From JBGAJN01 sp044224905 (GTDB lineage Bacteria; Verrucomicrobiota; Verrucomicrobiia; Limisphaerales; JBGAJN01): a stretch of 64,000 bases of DNA. The DNA lies in contig JBGAJN010000004.1 in NCBI GenBank assembly GCA_044224905.1, positions 1 through 64,000 on the forward strand. The letters are read 5' to 3'. Position numbers and translations under genes: made by a program. Under the pieces are notes generated by a model, which saw nothing but the letters and a program-made list of their open reading frames with translations, made no database searches and was not told the origin of the DNA. Below, one piece after another: positions 51,234-58,643 of the stretch (position 1 is its first letter; every line of letters begins with the position of its first letter).

Positions 51234-52757
51234 CTAGGATGACACATTTCCAAGTGATCGCAAATCGTCGGGCGACTGCGCCGCATCAACTGCTTCACGA
51301 TACCGCAAAACGTCCGCCGGTGCGAACAAATCGAGCAAAGAAATCTTCAGCGGCCCATCACTCGTCGCAATCGTGACATGGTCCCACTGCGCGGAAATAA
51401 TGGCCTCCGTGAATTTCTGCACGCACCGACCACGAAAGTAGGCGCGTGTGGTTGGAGGCGGTTCAGTGAATCCGCGCATTACGGCACCTTCATCAGGAAC
51501 CAGTCGGGTAGCCCCTGCCTTTTCCAAACCGTAGTAGAGCCCTTCCTCCTCATCGAGCCGATGGTATTCGAGATCCAAGCTCCGCAGCCATGGATCAGTG
51601 TCCTCAATGTTCTGCGCGGCCTGGAACTCGCGAATCAACGCCAGCTTGGCCACCCAATCCACGCGATCACGGCAACGCATCGGATCAGCTTCCAAGTCGT
51701 TGAGCACGGTTTCCCAGTCGGCGGCGAGCGCGGCTTTTTCCGGCGAACTCAGATCACAAAGGTTGCGCACGGCGTCGAGGTAGAGACGCTGAATAGAGAG
51801 AGCCGTGGCGTTCTTACGACCATTCAAGCGGACTTCCCATTTAAACTTCGGATCACGCGAGATGGCCGGCAATGCTTTCAACGGCTCTGCCAGCGCCGGC
51901 AAAGCGACGCCCGGATTTCGCGAGAGCGCTTCGAGCACGAGTGCCGCAGTGCCGACTTTCAATCGAGTGGCAAAGGGCGACATGTTCGCGTCGCCGATGA
52001 TCACGTGAAATCGCCGGTAGAGCTTCGGATTCGCATGCGGCTCGTCGCGGGTGTTTACCAACGGACGCCGCTGCATCGTATCGACGCTCTGCAACTCGCT
52101 GAAGAAATCGCTCCGCTGAGCAATTTGAAATCCCGGCGACAGAAACTTGTCCTCCGCCTCGATACCGAATTTCCCAGCGCCACAGAAAATCTGGCGCGTC
52201 ACAAGAAACGCCTGCATCCCCTGCGCGAGTGCCGCCCACGGCAGAGCGCGCGGGACGAGATAGTTCTCGTGGCATCCGTAACTGTGACCACAAAAGTCCG
52301 TGTTGTTTTTGTAGAGACGTACCGCACTCCCGCGCACACGCGACAGACGCGCAGCACATCCCATTAGAACACGCTCACCGACGCGATCCTGGGTAACAAG
52401 TTCGTCGTAGCCGCTGCATTCCGGAGTGCAGTATTCAGGGTGCGCGTGGTCGTTGTAGAACCGCGCACCGTTACCCAGAACAAGGTCGCTCTTGATCTCG
52501 GTGTAAGTCAGTTCGCGCTTCGCGTCCTGCGCGAAGTAGCTCGCTTCGTCGGTGTCCTGGCGCAGTTCCTCAACGTGAAAACCACGGGCGTCGGCGTGGG
52601 GATCCTCGCTCTCGTAATCCCAGCGCATCCGCACCGCGGTCTCGATAGCACTCCGCACGAGCGCGATGGATTCGGCAACAACATCGAGCTCCGCATCACT
52701 GTCGCGCGCAATGCCGATCTCGGTCTCGAGGCCGAAATGGATGTTGAAGTGATTCAT
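51234..52757 (-). CDS. dop: Deamidase/depupylase Dop
   Basis: I start the 507-residue protein at ATG 52757 (MNHFNIHFGLETEIGIA), because family members begin a few residues before GxETExGI. The frame is open to 52955, but that would overlap the ATPase gene. Dop-specific features are the long segment between the first motif and the catalytic block (MRWDYESEDPHADARGFHVEEL) and NGARFYNDHAHPEYCTPEC, with the catalytic Asp near 103. YGCHENYLVPR and NTRDEPHANPKLYRRFHVIIGDANMSPFATRLKVG follow. Dop deamidates the modifier's terminal Gln to Glu and removes it from substrates. It is followed by the modifier gene after 23 bp. Confidence 0.93.
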   Translation of the reverse strand: MNHFNIHFGLETEIGIARDSDAELDVVAESIALVRSAIETAVRMRWDYESEDPHADARGFHVEELRQDTDEASYFAQDAKRELTYTEIKSDLVLGNGARFYNDHAHPEYCTPECSGYDELVTQDRVGERVLMGCAARLSRVRGSAVRLYKNNTDFCGHSYGCHENYLVPRALPWAALAQGMQAFLVTRQIFCGAGKFGIEAEDKFLSPGFQIAQRSDFFSELQSVDTMQRRPLVNTRDEPHANPKLYRRFHVIIGDANMSPFATRLKVGTAALVLEALSRNPGVALPALAEPLKALPAISRDPKFKWEVRLNGRKNATALSIQRLYLDAVRNLCDLSSPEKAALAADWETVLNDLEADPMRCRDRVDWVAKLALIREFQAAQNIEDTDPWLRSLDLEYHRLDEEEGLYYGLEKAGATRLVPDEGAVMRGFTEPPPTTRAYFRGRCVQKFTEAIISAQWDHVTIATSDGPLKISLLDLFAPADVLRYREAVDAAQSPDDLRSLGNVSS

Positions 52758-52861
52758 GCTATTCGCCGCGAAAGCTACGCTGCTATCCAGCCCGAGCTTC
52801 GCCCGCGGAGTGAGTGCACTTCCTGCGTGGGAATTTGTTGCAACAATTCCATGAGAAAGAA

Positions 52862-54565
52862 TCAAACCACCCCGCTCGCCTGCGAAGTCTTCACTGGGCG
52901 AACCGGCCCCAGCTTGATCACATTGTCGGGATCGAAGTCGGTGAGTTTGAGCCAATCCTCCGTGATGTCCGTAGCCGGGAACAAATCGTTCTCAGCGTAT
53001 TCTCGGTTCAGAGCCACGAGCAAGTCCTCGCGGGTCAGGAACGTTTCCGCGCGCGTGTCGATGGAACGTTTGATCGCCAGACTCTTCGCCCGCTCAACCA
53101 CGGCGGCGATGATTGCACCACTCGCGAGGTCGCCCCGATAGAGGAAGTCTTTCTTGCCGCTGCGGTAGACGATCTCGAGGAAACGATTCTCGGGCGTGTG
53201 CGCGAAATGCTCACGGGCAAGCGCCTCGGCCAGCACTTCCTTCGGCTCCGCGAGCGGCAGCGGCTCGTCGAGATAAATGTCGTAGATGCGGCGCGCGCCC
53301 TTTTCATCCGGGCGACTGACTTTGATCTTCCGGTCAATTCGACCGGGGCGAAGGATCGCTGGGTCGATGAGGTCGGCACGGTTCGACGCGATGATCACCA
53401 CAACGTTGGTCAACGGTTCGATGCCGTCCATCTCGGTGCAAAACATCGGCACCACGGTGCTCAGAATGCTTTGGTGACGTCCGGCGCGACGCGTGCCGAG
53501 AATCGATTCCGCCTCGTCGATGAACAGAAACGACAAAGCGCCATCGATCGCCCGTTCGCGGCATTGCGCGAAAAGGTCACGCACCTGCCGCTCAGATTCG
53601 CCGACCCACATATTCAAAATCTCGGGCCCCTTCACGTGCAGGAAGAACTCGGGGCGATCGACGCCGGTGAGCTCCTTGATCTGTTTGCGCAGATTGTACG
53701 CAGTGGCCTTGCCGAGCATCGTCTTGCCGCAGCCGGGCGGACCGTAGAGGAGAAAACCTTTCGGCACGTGATGGTCGAAGCGTTTGAAAAGATCGCGATG
53801 AAGAAACGGCAACTCGATCGTGTCACGAATCGCCTGCACGGCATCGTCTTGACCACCGATCGCGGACCAAGGCAATTCGGTGACGGTCTCGAGCGAACGC
53901 TCGATGCGCTTGCCGACACCGATAACTTCAAGCGCGACCCGCTGATTGGCGTCGAGGCGGATCTCAGTACCAGGTTTTAGTTTCTCTTTCGTCAGCAACG
54001 CCGAACGCTGAATGACGAGCTGGGAGAGGCCGGATTCCTGACCGATACGCAGGCGGCCATCCGACAAAAGCTCGTCGATGCGGACGATGGGACCGTTGCG
54101 ATCGAAGCCCAAACCTTGCACGACTGCGAATGCTTCATTGCACAAAACGCGTTGGCCAACCTGCAGACTTGCGAGCGGAATCGCCGGATCGATGCGGCAG
54201 ACGTAATCCGTGCCGCCAATGCAAATGTGCGCCTTGTCCGGCTCGACCGGCATGATGAAAGTGCCGACGCGAAACGCCGGCGAGCGGAGTTTCTCCACGA
54301 TGGCGTCGAGCTTTTCAATGGCCTGCCGGGCTTGATCGGTCATCTCCTCCATCGCCGCGATGCGTTCGCGCAAATAGACGAGATCGAGCAACGAAGAATG
54401 ACGGGCCGGGAGTTTGCTGGCGATGAGATCGACCAGTTGGAGCGCGGAGAAGGAATCGAGTTCCTCACGTGAAAGCAGATCGATGAGAGGAGCAGATTCG
54501 GGCGACGAATCCGGAGCTTTGCCGGAGCCGCCGGCTGACGGACCCTTCTTTTTCGATTCAGCCAT
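52862..54565 (-). CDS. mpa: Proteasomal AAA+ ATPase Mpa/ARC
   Basis: The 567-residue protein starts at ATG 54565 (MAESKKKGPSAGG); an open upstream extension lacks recognisable sequence. A coiled coil (about 60-95) that should capture the modifier is followed by tandem OB domains (about 97-215). The AAA+ module then has Walker A GPPGCGKT at 275-282, Walker B LSFLFIDEAES at 345-354, sensor IIASNRADLIDPAILRPGRID and the SRH. The C-terminus reads VKTSQASGVV and lacks the Gln-Tyr-Leu end that mycobacterial Mpa inserts into the 20S alpha ring. It unfolds modified proteins for the PrcA/PrcB core. It is first in the operon, with a possible leaderless promoter just upstream. Confidence 0.93.
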   Translation of the reverse strand: MAESKKKGPSAGGSGKAPDSSPESAPLIDLLSREELDSFSALQLVDLIASKLPARHSSLLDLVYLRERIAAMEEMTDQARQAIEKLDAIVEKLRSPAFRVGTFIMPVEPDKAHICIGGTDYVCRIDPAIPLASLQVGQRVLCNEAFAVVQGLGFDRNGPIVRIDELLSDGRLRIGQESGLSQLVIQRSALLTKEKLKPGTEIRLDANQRVALEVIGVGKRIERSLETVTELPWSAIGGQDDAVQAIRDTIELPFLHRDLFKRFDHHVPKGFLLYGPPGCGKTMLGKATAYNLRKQIKELTGVDRPEFFLHVKGPEILNMWVGESERQVRDLFAQCRERAIDGALSFLFIDEAESILGTRRAGRHQSILSTVVPMFCTEMDGIEPLTNVVVIIASNRADLIDPAILRPGRIDRKIKVSRPDEKGARRIYDIYLDEPLPLAEPKEVLAEALAREHFAHTPENRFLEIVYRSGKKDFLYRGDLASGAIIAAVVERAKSLAIKRSIDTRAETFLTREDLLVALNREYAENDLFPATDITEDWLKLTDFDPDNVIKLGPVRPVKTSQASGVV

Positions 54566-54570
54566 GACAG

Positions 54571-54598
54571 ATTGTAAACCCGCAGCACCGAATTGCAA
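54571..54598 (-). promoter_or_regulatory. Candidate sigma-70 promoter of the proteasome operon, leaderless
   Basis: On the minus strand, TTGCAA and TACAAT are spaced 16 bp apart, and TACAAT ends only 5 bp before the Mpa start codon. The predicted transcription start then coincides with the ATG, which implies a leaderless mRNA. No Shine-Dalgarno sequence is present. Confidence 0.5.
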
Positions 54599-54656
54599 AT
54601 TACCGCGACACGATTTCGTTTTGAAAGTTGCCGCCGTGCATTTACGGTGGCGACCG

Positions 54657-55433
54657 ATGCGACAATTCGACAATCCGGCGCTGCGGGCGTTCATCGGACA
54701 ACTCCACGAAGAGTTGGTTCTGGCGCAGGTATTGATCCGCCGCAACGGAGCCGGTTGGGAACTTCGCAATGTTGCGGATCGCGAGAAAACAGCAACCGAA
54801 TTGCGCGAGGTAACCGTCGAGTCTTTGCGCGAACTGGTTCAATTTAACTCCCAGCGCGCCTTCCGTGCGCTGAAGTCGTCACCCGATCTTATCGAAGGCT
54901 GGCACTGCATCGCTTCTGACGATGAATCGCTCGGCGATGCTCTAAATCGAATCTATCCGGGCGCCGTGGCGGATTGGTTCGCCGCACAGCAATCGCCTTC
55001 GCCAGTCACGAGCTATCGCGAATTCACCGGACGGCAAAGCGGGATGTATCGGATCACAACGATGCTAGACGACGCGCAGGTGGCCTTGGTTGTGACCGCT
55101 GCCTGCCATCGCAATTTCTGCCTCAAGCAACGCCTCTGGTCAGTGCCCGGACTTTCGACTGACACAATTGCCGAGAAGAGTCTGCTACCCTGCCTCGAAC
55201 CCTGCGCCGTGTTACTGGAGTTCGCCCGCAAGAGTGCACGCGTCGAGCAGGAAGAAAAAGTCGCAGTCAAGCTATCGGAAAGCGAGATTGGCGAACTCCG
55301 CAGCATCCTCCGGAATGCCGTCGAAGGCAGCCCCGTCGCAAAAGCATCCGCCGATGAACGACGTCGCCGGCAATTGATCGGAGAAAAGCTTGCGGCGCTT
55401 CCCAAACTCCCCGAGCCTTCCAAGCGCGCATAA
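54657..55433 (+). CDS. Possible Fe-S protein, DR2241-like
   Basis: The 258-residue protein starts at ATG 54657 (MRQFDNPALRAFIGQLHEELVLAQVLIRR). The N-terminal half contains ELREVTVESLRELVQFNSQRAFRALKSSPDLIEGW. The second half has four cysteines in CHRNFCLKQRLW and LPCLEPCAVLLEFARK, a possible 4Fe-4S site like that of the DR2241 family, which is associated with sirohydrochlorin-chelatase-like proteins. That family call is from memory of motif shape, so confidence is modest. The C-terminal 55 residues are charged and helical. It is divergent from the Mpa gene with 91 bp between starts, so the two may share a control region. Confidence 0.55.
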   Translation: MRQFDNPALRAFIGQLHEELVLAQVLIRRNGAGWELRNVADREKTATELREVTVESLRELVQFNSQRAFRALKSSPDLIEGWHCIASDDESLGDALNRIYPGAVADWFAAQQSPSPVTSYREFTGRQSGMYRITTMLDDAQVALVVTAACHRNFCLKQRLWSVPGLSTDTIAEKSLLPCLEPCAVLLEFARKSARVEQEEKVAVKLSESEIGELRSILRNAVEGSPVAKASADERRRRQLIGEKLAALPKLPEPSKRA

Positions 55434-55472
55434 TCGCGCAACGTAACCACCTAATTCTTCCGTATCACACAC

Positions 55473-56594
55473 GTGAAATTACTTTGCCATTACTCTCTGT
55501 TCGCCGCGGTGTTCGCATTTGCAGGTCTCATCGGCTGCTCCAAGTCCGGCGATGCGCCGGCACCCGCTGCCAGCTATCAGCCAACGGAGGCGGAAAAACT
55601 GTGGACCGAGTTGGTGGATATCAGTCGACCAGCCCCAATACCCGAAGAGTGGCGTATCAAGGAGCCGCCGCCGGAAGCAGTCAACGTCTATGCCGCCCAG
55701 CAACGCGAACGCGCGATTAAAGCGGCTGACATCGCGCGAGACATCTATCAAAAATACCCCACCAACAAACTCGCCGGCGCGGCGCGTGAAAAGGAATTCG
55801 AGCAACTTCAGATCGCGGTGAAATTTGGCGCATCAAATTTGGTCGAGCGCATGGCGGCTTCCGACACGGAGCGATTGAAGGATCCGACTTTGTCGAGCGA
55901 AGAGAGATTTCAATTGCGCCTGCGGTTCTTGCAAAACCATGCGGTCAGCCAACAGTCCAATGGGATGCGGGCGGTTATGACCACGCTGGATAAGGGCGCC
56001 CATGAGATCCTGAAGGACTATCCGCGACGCCCGGAACTAGTGTCCCTGATGATGGTGGTCGCCGAGAACTGCGATTCCGCGAGAGCGCGCACAATCATCG
56101 AGGAAATCGTCAGCCATCCCACAGCGCCGGCCGAAGTGAAAGCGGCAGCGCATTCGCTGCGGCAGAAGCTTGAACTCGAAGGCCAGCCCTGGAAATTGAA
56201 ATTCACCGCCAAAGATGGGCGCGAGGTCGACTCGGAGAAGCTCCGCGGCAAAGTGGTGCTGATGGATTTTTGGGCGACCTGGTGCGGGCCGTGCATTCGC
56301 CGAATCCCTGAGATCAAAGCCGCTTACGAAAAATTCCACGCGCAAGGTTTCGAAATTGTCGGAATCAACCTCGACAATTCCGCAGAACAGCTCGACGCCT
56401 TTCTCGCCAAGGAAAAGCTTCCGTGGCCCCATCAATTCGAGGGAAAGGGTTGGGATAGCAGTTCCGTGCGCGCATTCCACGTCACAGCAATTCCGTCAAT
56501 GTGGCTGATCGACCGGAAGGGGATCATTCGCGACGTCCGCGTTACCGAAGATCTCGCCGCAGGCGTGGAAAAGCTTCTCGCCGAAAAGCCGTAA
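55473..56594 (+). CDS. Lipoprotein with C-terminal TlpA/ResA-like thioredoxin domain
   Basis: The 373-residue protein starts at GTG 55473. Its N-terminal hydrophobic segment ends in a lipobox (AGLIGCS, Cys near 22). Residues 40-230 are a helical repeat-like region, possibly TPR-like. Residues about 235-373 are a thioredoxin domain: GKVVLMDFWATWCGPCIRRIPEIKAAYEKF with CGPC at about 271-274, GINLDNSAEQLDAFL and the cis-Pro loop TAIPSMWLIDRKG. It is probably a periplasmic membrane-attached thiol-disulfide oxidoreductase. It is 39 bp after the Fe-S-like gene and may be co-transcribed with it. Confidence 0.88.
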   Translation: MKLLCHYSLFAAVFAFAGLIGCSKSGDAPAPAASYQPTEAEKLWTELVDISRPAPIPEEWRIKEPPPEAVNVYAAQQRERAIKAADIARDIYQKYPTNKLAGAAREKEFEQLQIAVKFGASNLVERMAASDTERLKDPTLSSEERFQLRLRFLQNHAVSQQSNGMRAVMTTLDKGAHEILKDYPRRPELVSLMMVVAENCDSARARTIIEEIVSHPTAPAEVKAAAHSLRQKLELEGQPWKLKFTAKDGREVDSEKLRGKVVLMDFWATWCGPCIRRIPEIKAAYEKFHAQGFEIVGINLDNSAEQLDAFLAKEKLPWPHQFEGKGWDSSSVRAFHVTAIPSMWLIDRKGIIRDVRVTEDLAAGVEKLLAEKP

Positions 56595-56643
56595 CGTTTT
56601 CGAGCTTTCTTCGACACTCTGCGCCGAGCATCATTTATCAGCG

Positions 56644-57072
56644 ATGGATTTGCTGACACATCTGTTTTGGTTCAACGGTCACTTTCTTGGCATTGAATGG
56701 CATATCTGGAAAGTGATTGGTTGGACGGGCAATCTCATCTTCTCCACGCGATTCATTGTCCAGTGGTACGCCACGGAGAAGAAGAAGCAGGTGGTGATTC
56801 CCATCGCGTTCTGGTGGCTGAGTCTCGTGGGCGCAACCTGCCTATTTCTCTACGCGCTCCTTTACCAGCACGACTCAGTGTTCATCTTCGCTTACGCGTT
56901 CACGTGGATTCCCTACATGCGCAACCTCGTCATTCACTATCGACACGAGGACGCGAAGAAGACCTGCGAGCGCTGCGAAGCGGTCTGCTCGCCCTTGGCA
57001 AACTATTGTTCCCACTGCGGCAATCCATTTGCCGGCGATCAAAATAAAACGGGGAAAACCGTCAGCCGCTAA
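56644..57072 (+). CDS. LAB_N domain membrane protein with C-terminal zinc ribbon
   Basis: The 142-residue protein matches the lipid A biosynthesis N-terminal domain (LAB_N): WKVIGWTGNLIFSTRFIVQWYATEKKKQVVIPIAFWWLSLVGATCLFLYALLYQ with three membrane helices, then FTWIPYMRNLVIHY. In many bacteria LAB_N is fused to, or sits beside, lipid-linked sugar transferases. Here the C-terminal 35 residues instead form a CxxC zinc ribbon (CERCEAVC and CSHCG). The role is unknown; it supports a Gram-negative envelope. A hairpin overlaps its stop codon. Confidence 0.85.
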   Translation: MDLLTHLFWFNGHFLGIEWHIWKVIGWTGNLIFSTRFIVQWYATEKKKQVVIPIAFWWLSLVGATCLFLYALLYQHDSVFIFAYAFTWIPYMRNLVIHYRHEDAKKTCERCEAVCSPLANYCSHCGNPFAGDQNKTGKTVSR

Positions 57073-57090
57073 GGCCGCCTGTTTTCCCCG
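57050..57090. terminator. Possible terminator between convergent genes
   Basis: Arms CGGGGAAAAC and GTTTTCCCCG are perfectly complementary over 10 bp, separated by 21 nt that include the LAB_N stop codon. A Rho-independent terminator with a large loop is plausible for both converging units, though no long U-tract follows. Confidence 0.45.
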
Positions 57091-57112
57091 CTGCCAGTGG
57101 AATTAATCGCAA

Positions 57113-57481
57113 CTACTTTTTGGCCGGAGCAGCCGGTGCACCGGGAGCAGGAGCCCCTGCAGGCTGCTGCGGCGCCAGCACAGCTTGATACTTCTGGAAG
57201 ATCAAGGCGTAGTTCGCATCCGTCCGGGCGTATGTGCCCAAGTTGTTGACCAAAGCAGTGTATAGATTTTTCTGGTTCTTGTTGAAATCTTCCACCAAGG
57301 CCTTATTGCGAGCATCAAGTTCAACCACTTGAGCGGAGATGGTTCGGACTTGCTTGTAGAGAAACAGGTTCACACTTGCGCTCAGCACAATTAGGCACAC
57401 CAGCGCCAGGGCCAACAGGGAACGCAGTTTGGAAAGTTCCTCGGAAGTGTTTTCGGTAGACATGGTAGTTTCGGGATTCAT
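57113..57481 (-). CDS. Small membrane protein with coiled coil and Ala/Pro tail
   Basis: The 122-residue protein starts at ATG 57481 (MNPETTMSTENT); the ATG six codons later is equally possible. One membrane helix (about 22-40, SLLALALVCLIVLSASVNLFLY) is followed by a helical, probably coiled-coil region (VRTISAQVVELDARNKALVEDFNKNQKNLYTAL) and a Pro/Ala/Gly-rich tail ending in APAAPAKK. I do not recognise a family. It lies 10 bp after another small membrane protein of the same architecture, so the two likely form a complex. Confidence 0.7.
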   Translation of the reverse strand: MNPETTMSTENTSEELSKLRSLLALALVCLIVLSASVNLFLYKQVRTISAQVVELDARNKALVEDFNKNQKNLYTALVNNLGTYARTDANYALIFQKYQAVLAPQQPAGAPAPGAPAAPAKK

Positions 57482-57491
57482 GAGGTGAAGA

Positions 57492-57785
57492 TTACTTGGT
57501 GCGGGTCGAGGTGGCCTTTGCCGGAGCGCTTGCGGGCTTAAGATTGAACTGTTGGAGAATCGGATCAATCGCCGGGTGGGTCTTGCTGTACTCGATCGAG
57601 TCGTTGGCCAAACCCTGCATCAGACCGCGCATGCGGTTGATGTTTTCCGCGGTGTTCTGGAGTTGGCGAGCCGATGCGAGGTTGAGATTAAACTGGGACC
57701 GATAGCGGAAAACCTGAATCACGGAGAATACCGCGCTAAGTCCCAGCACCAAGACAAGTGCGGCGAGAATGGAGTTGTTCTTCAT
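57492..57785 (-). CDS. Small membrane protein with coiled coil
   Basis: The 97-residue protein has an N-terminal membrane helix (MKNNSILAALVLVLGLSAVFSVIQVF) followed by a helical segment (SARQLQNTAENINRMRGLMQGLANDSIEYSK) and an Ala/Thr/Lys tail (KPASAPAKATSTRTK). Architecture and tail are similar to those of the following gene, 10 bp away. The family is unknown. No Shine-Dalgarno sequence is visible before the ATG. Confidence 0.68.
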   Translation of the reverse strand: MKNNSILAALVLVLGLSAVFSVIQVFRYRSQFNLNLASARQLQNTAENINRMRGLMQGLANDSIEYSKTHPAIDPILQQFNLKPASAPAKATSTRTK

Positions 57786-57896
57786 AAATATAGGGGGCGA
57801 AGTTTAACGGCTGAAACCTTCTTGTCCATTGGATTTTTGGAGGGCCGCAGCGCAATCAGAGTCAGGCCACCTGCGCAGGTTCAAACTGCCGCGCCC

Positions 57897-58616
57897 TCAC
57901 CAAACGGCCAACTCCTCCAATTGCCGAGTCGCCTGCTGCGCCCAGCCACGATTTGCCGCCGGACTCGCCGGGCTCGGGTGCAAAACCTTTCCCAACTTTA
58001 CGTTTTCGCCGGCGAAGACCAGTTCTAAACGTTTGGCCGCAAAATCCCCTACGGCAATCAACCATTCCGGCTCGAGCGCTTTTACTACCGCCCGCAAATG
58101 CTGGTCGCACGCCTCGCTCAACGGCGCGGACTCGTGCGCCGGAAGTTTATCAGGCGTGAAATTGCGTCCGCTCGACTCGAGAAACGCCAGCGGGCAATAG
58201 TTCACCACAAAGTGACGCGCGAAAAATTTTGGCGCCGTCCCGAACCGCGCGGCAAACAACCCCCACAGACGTTGTCCACTGACTTCCGAACGTTTGCAGG
58301 CGAAGCCATCGATTGGGCGTTTCGGGTGTTCGACCTTGGGCTTTCCCACCACGGCGGAAATCCTCAGCCAATCACGCACTGAACTCACTTCCCCAAACGG
58401 CACGCCCGTTTGCACCATGCCGAACGGCCCGGGGTTCATGCCCAGGAAGATGACCTGCTTGCGCGAGTTACCGTGGGTGGTGAGATACGCGGCATGCGCG
58501 TCCCATGCGTATTCGAGCGGGTTGTATACGTGCGTAATTGGGGCGGCAAACTTCAGCCGGTTCACGTCCGCGCGCAACACGTCCGCGGCGCGCAGGAGTT
58601 GCTGGGAAACTGACAC
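57897..58616 (-). CDS. SMUG1-like uracil-DNA glycosylase
   Basis: The 239-residue protein starts at GTG 58616. It has the SMUG1/UDG family 3 active-site motif FLGMNPGPFGMVQTGVPFGEV and the second motif LHPSPASPAANRGW near 212-225. THVYNPLEYAWDAHAAYLTTHG is the usual N-terminal block of bacterial SMUG1-like proteins. It excises uracil and related lesions from DNA. It follows the PQQ-propeller gene by 27 bp on the same strand, perhaps as an operon by proximity only. Confidence 0.9.
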   Translation of the reverse strand: MSVSQQLLRAADVLRADVNRLKFAAPITHVYNPLEYAWDAHAAYLTTHGNSRKQVIFLGMNPGPFGMVQTGVPFGEVSSVRDWLRISAVVGKPKVEHPKRPIDGFACKRSEVSGQRLWGLFAARFGTAPKFFARHFVVNYCPLAFLESSGRNFTPDKLPAHESAPLSEACDQHLRAVVKALEPEWLIAVGDFAAKRLELVFAGENVKLGKVLHPSPASPAANRGWAQQATRQLEELAVW

Positions 58617-58643
58617 GAGGTCTCGTTCGAAGTGCGGCGGAGA

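Noticed and set aside
52758..52955. Longer N-terminus for Dop starting at 52955.
   Set aside because: It would overlap the Mpa gene by about 94 bp, and the added 66 residues have no similarity to Dop, whose family begins just before GLETEIGI.
48141..53980. Plus-strand open frames opposite the proteasome operon (for example 48141-49022, 49143-50156, 51378-52367, 52814-53980).
   Set aside because: They are antisense shadows of pafA, prcA, dop and mpa. Their translations have no domains, while the minus strand has full motif sets.
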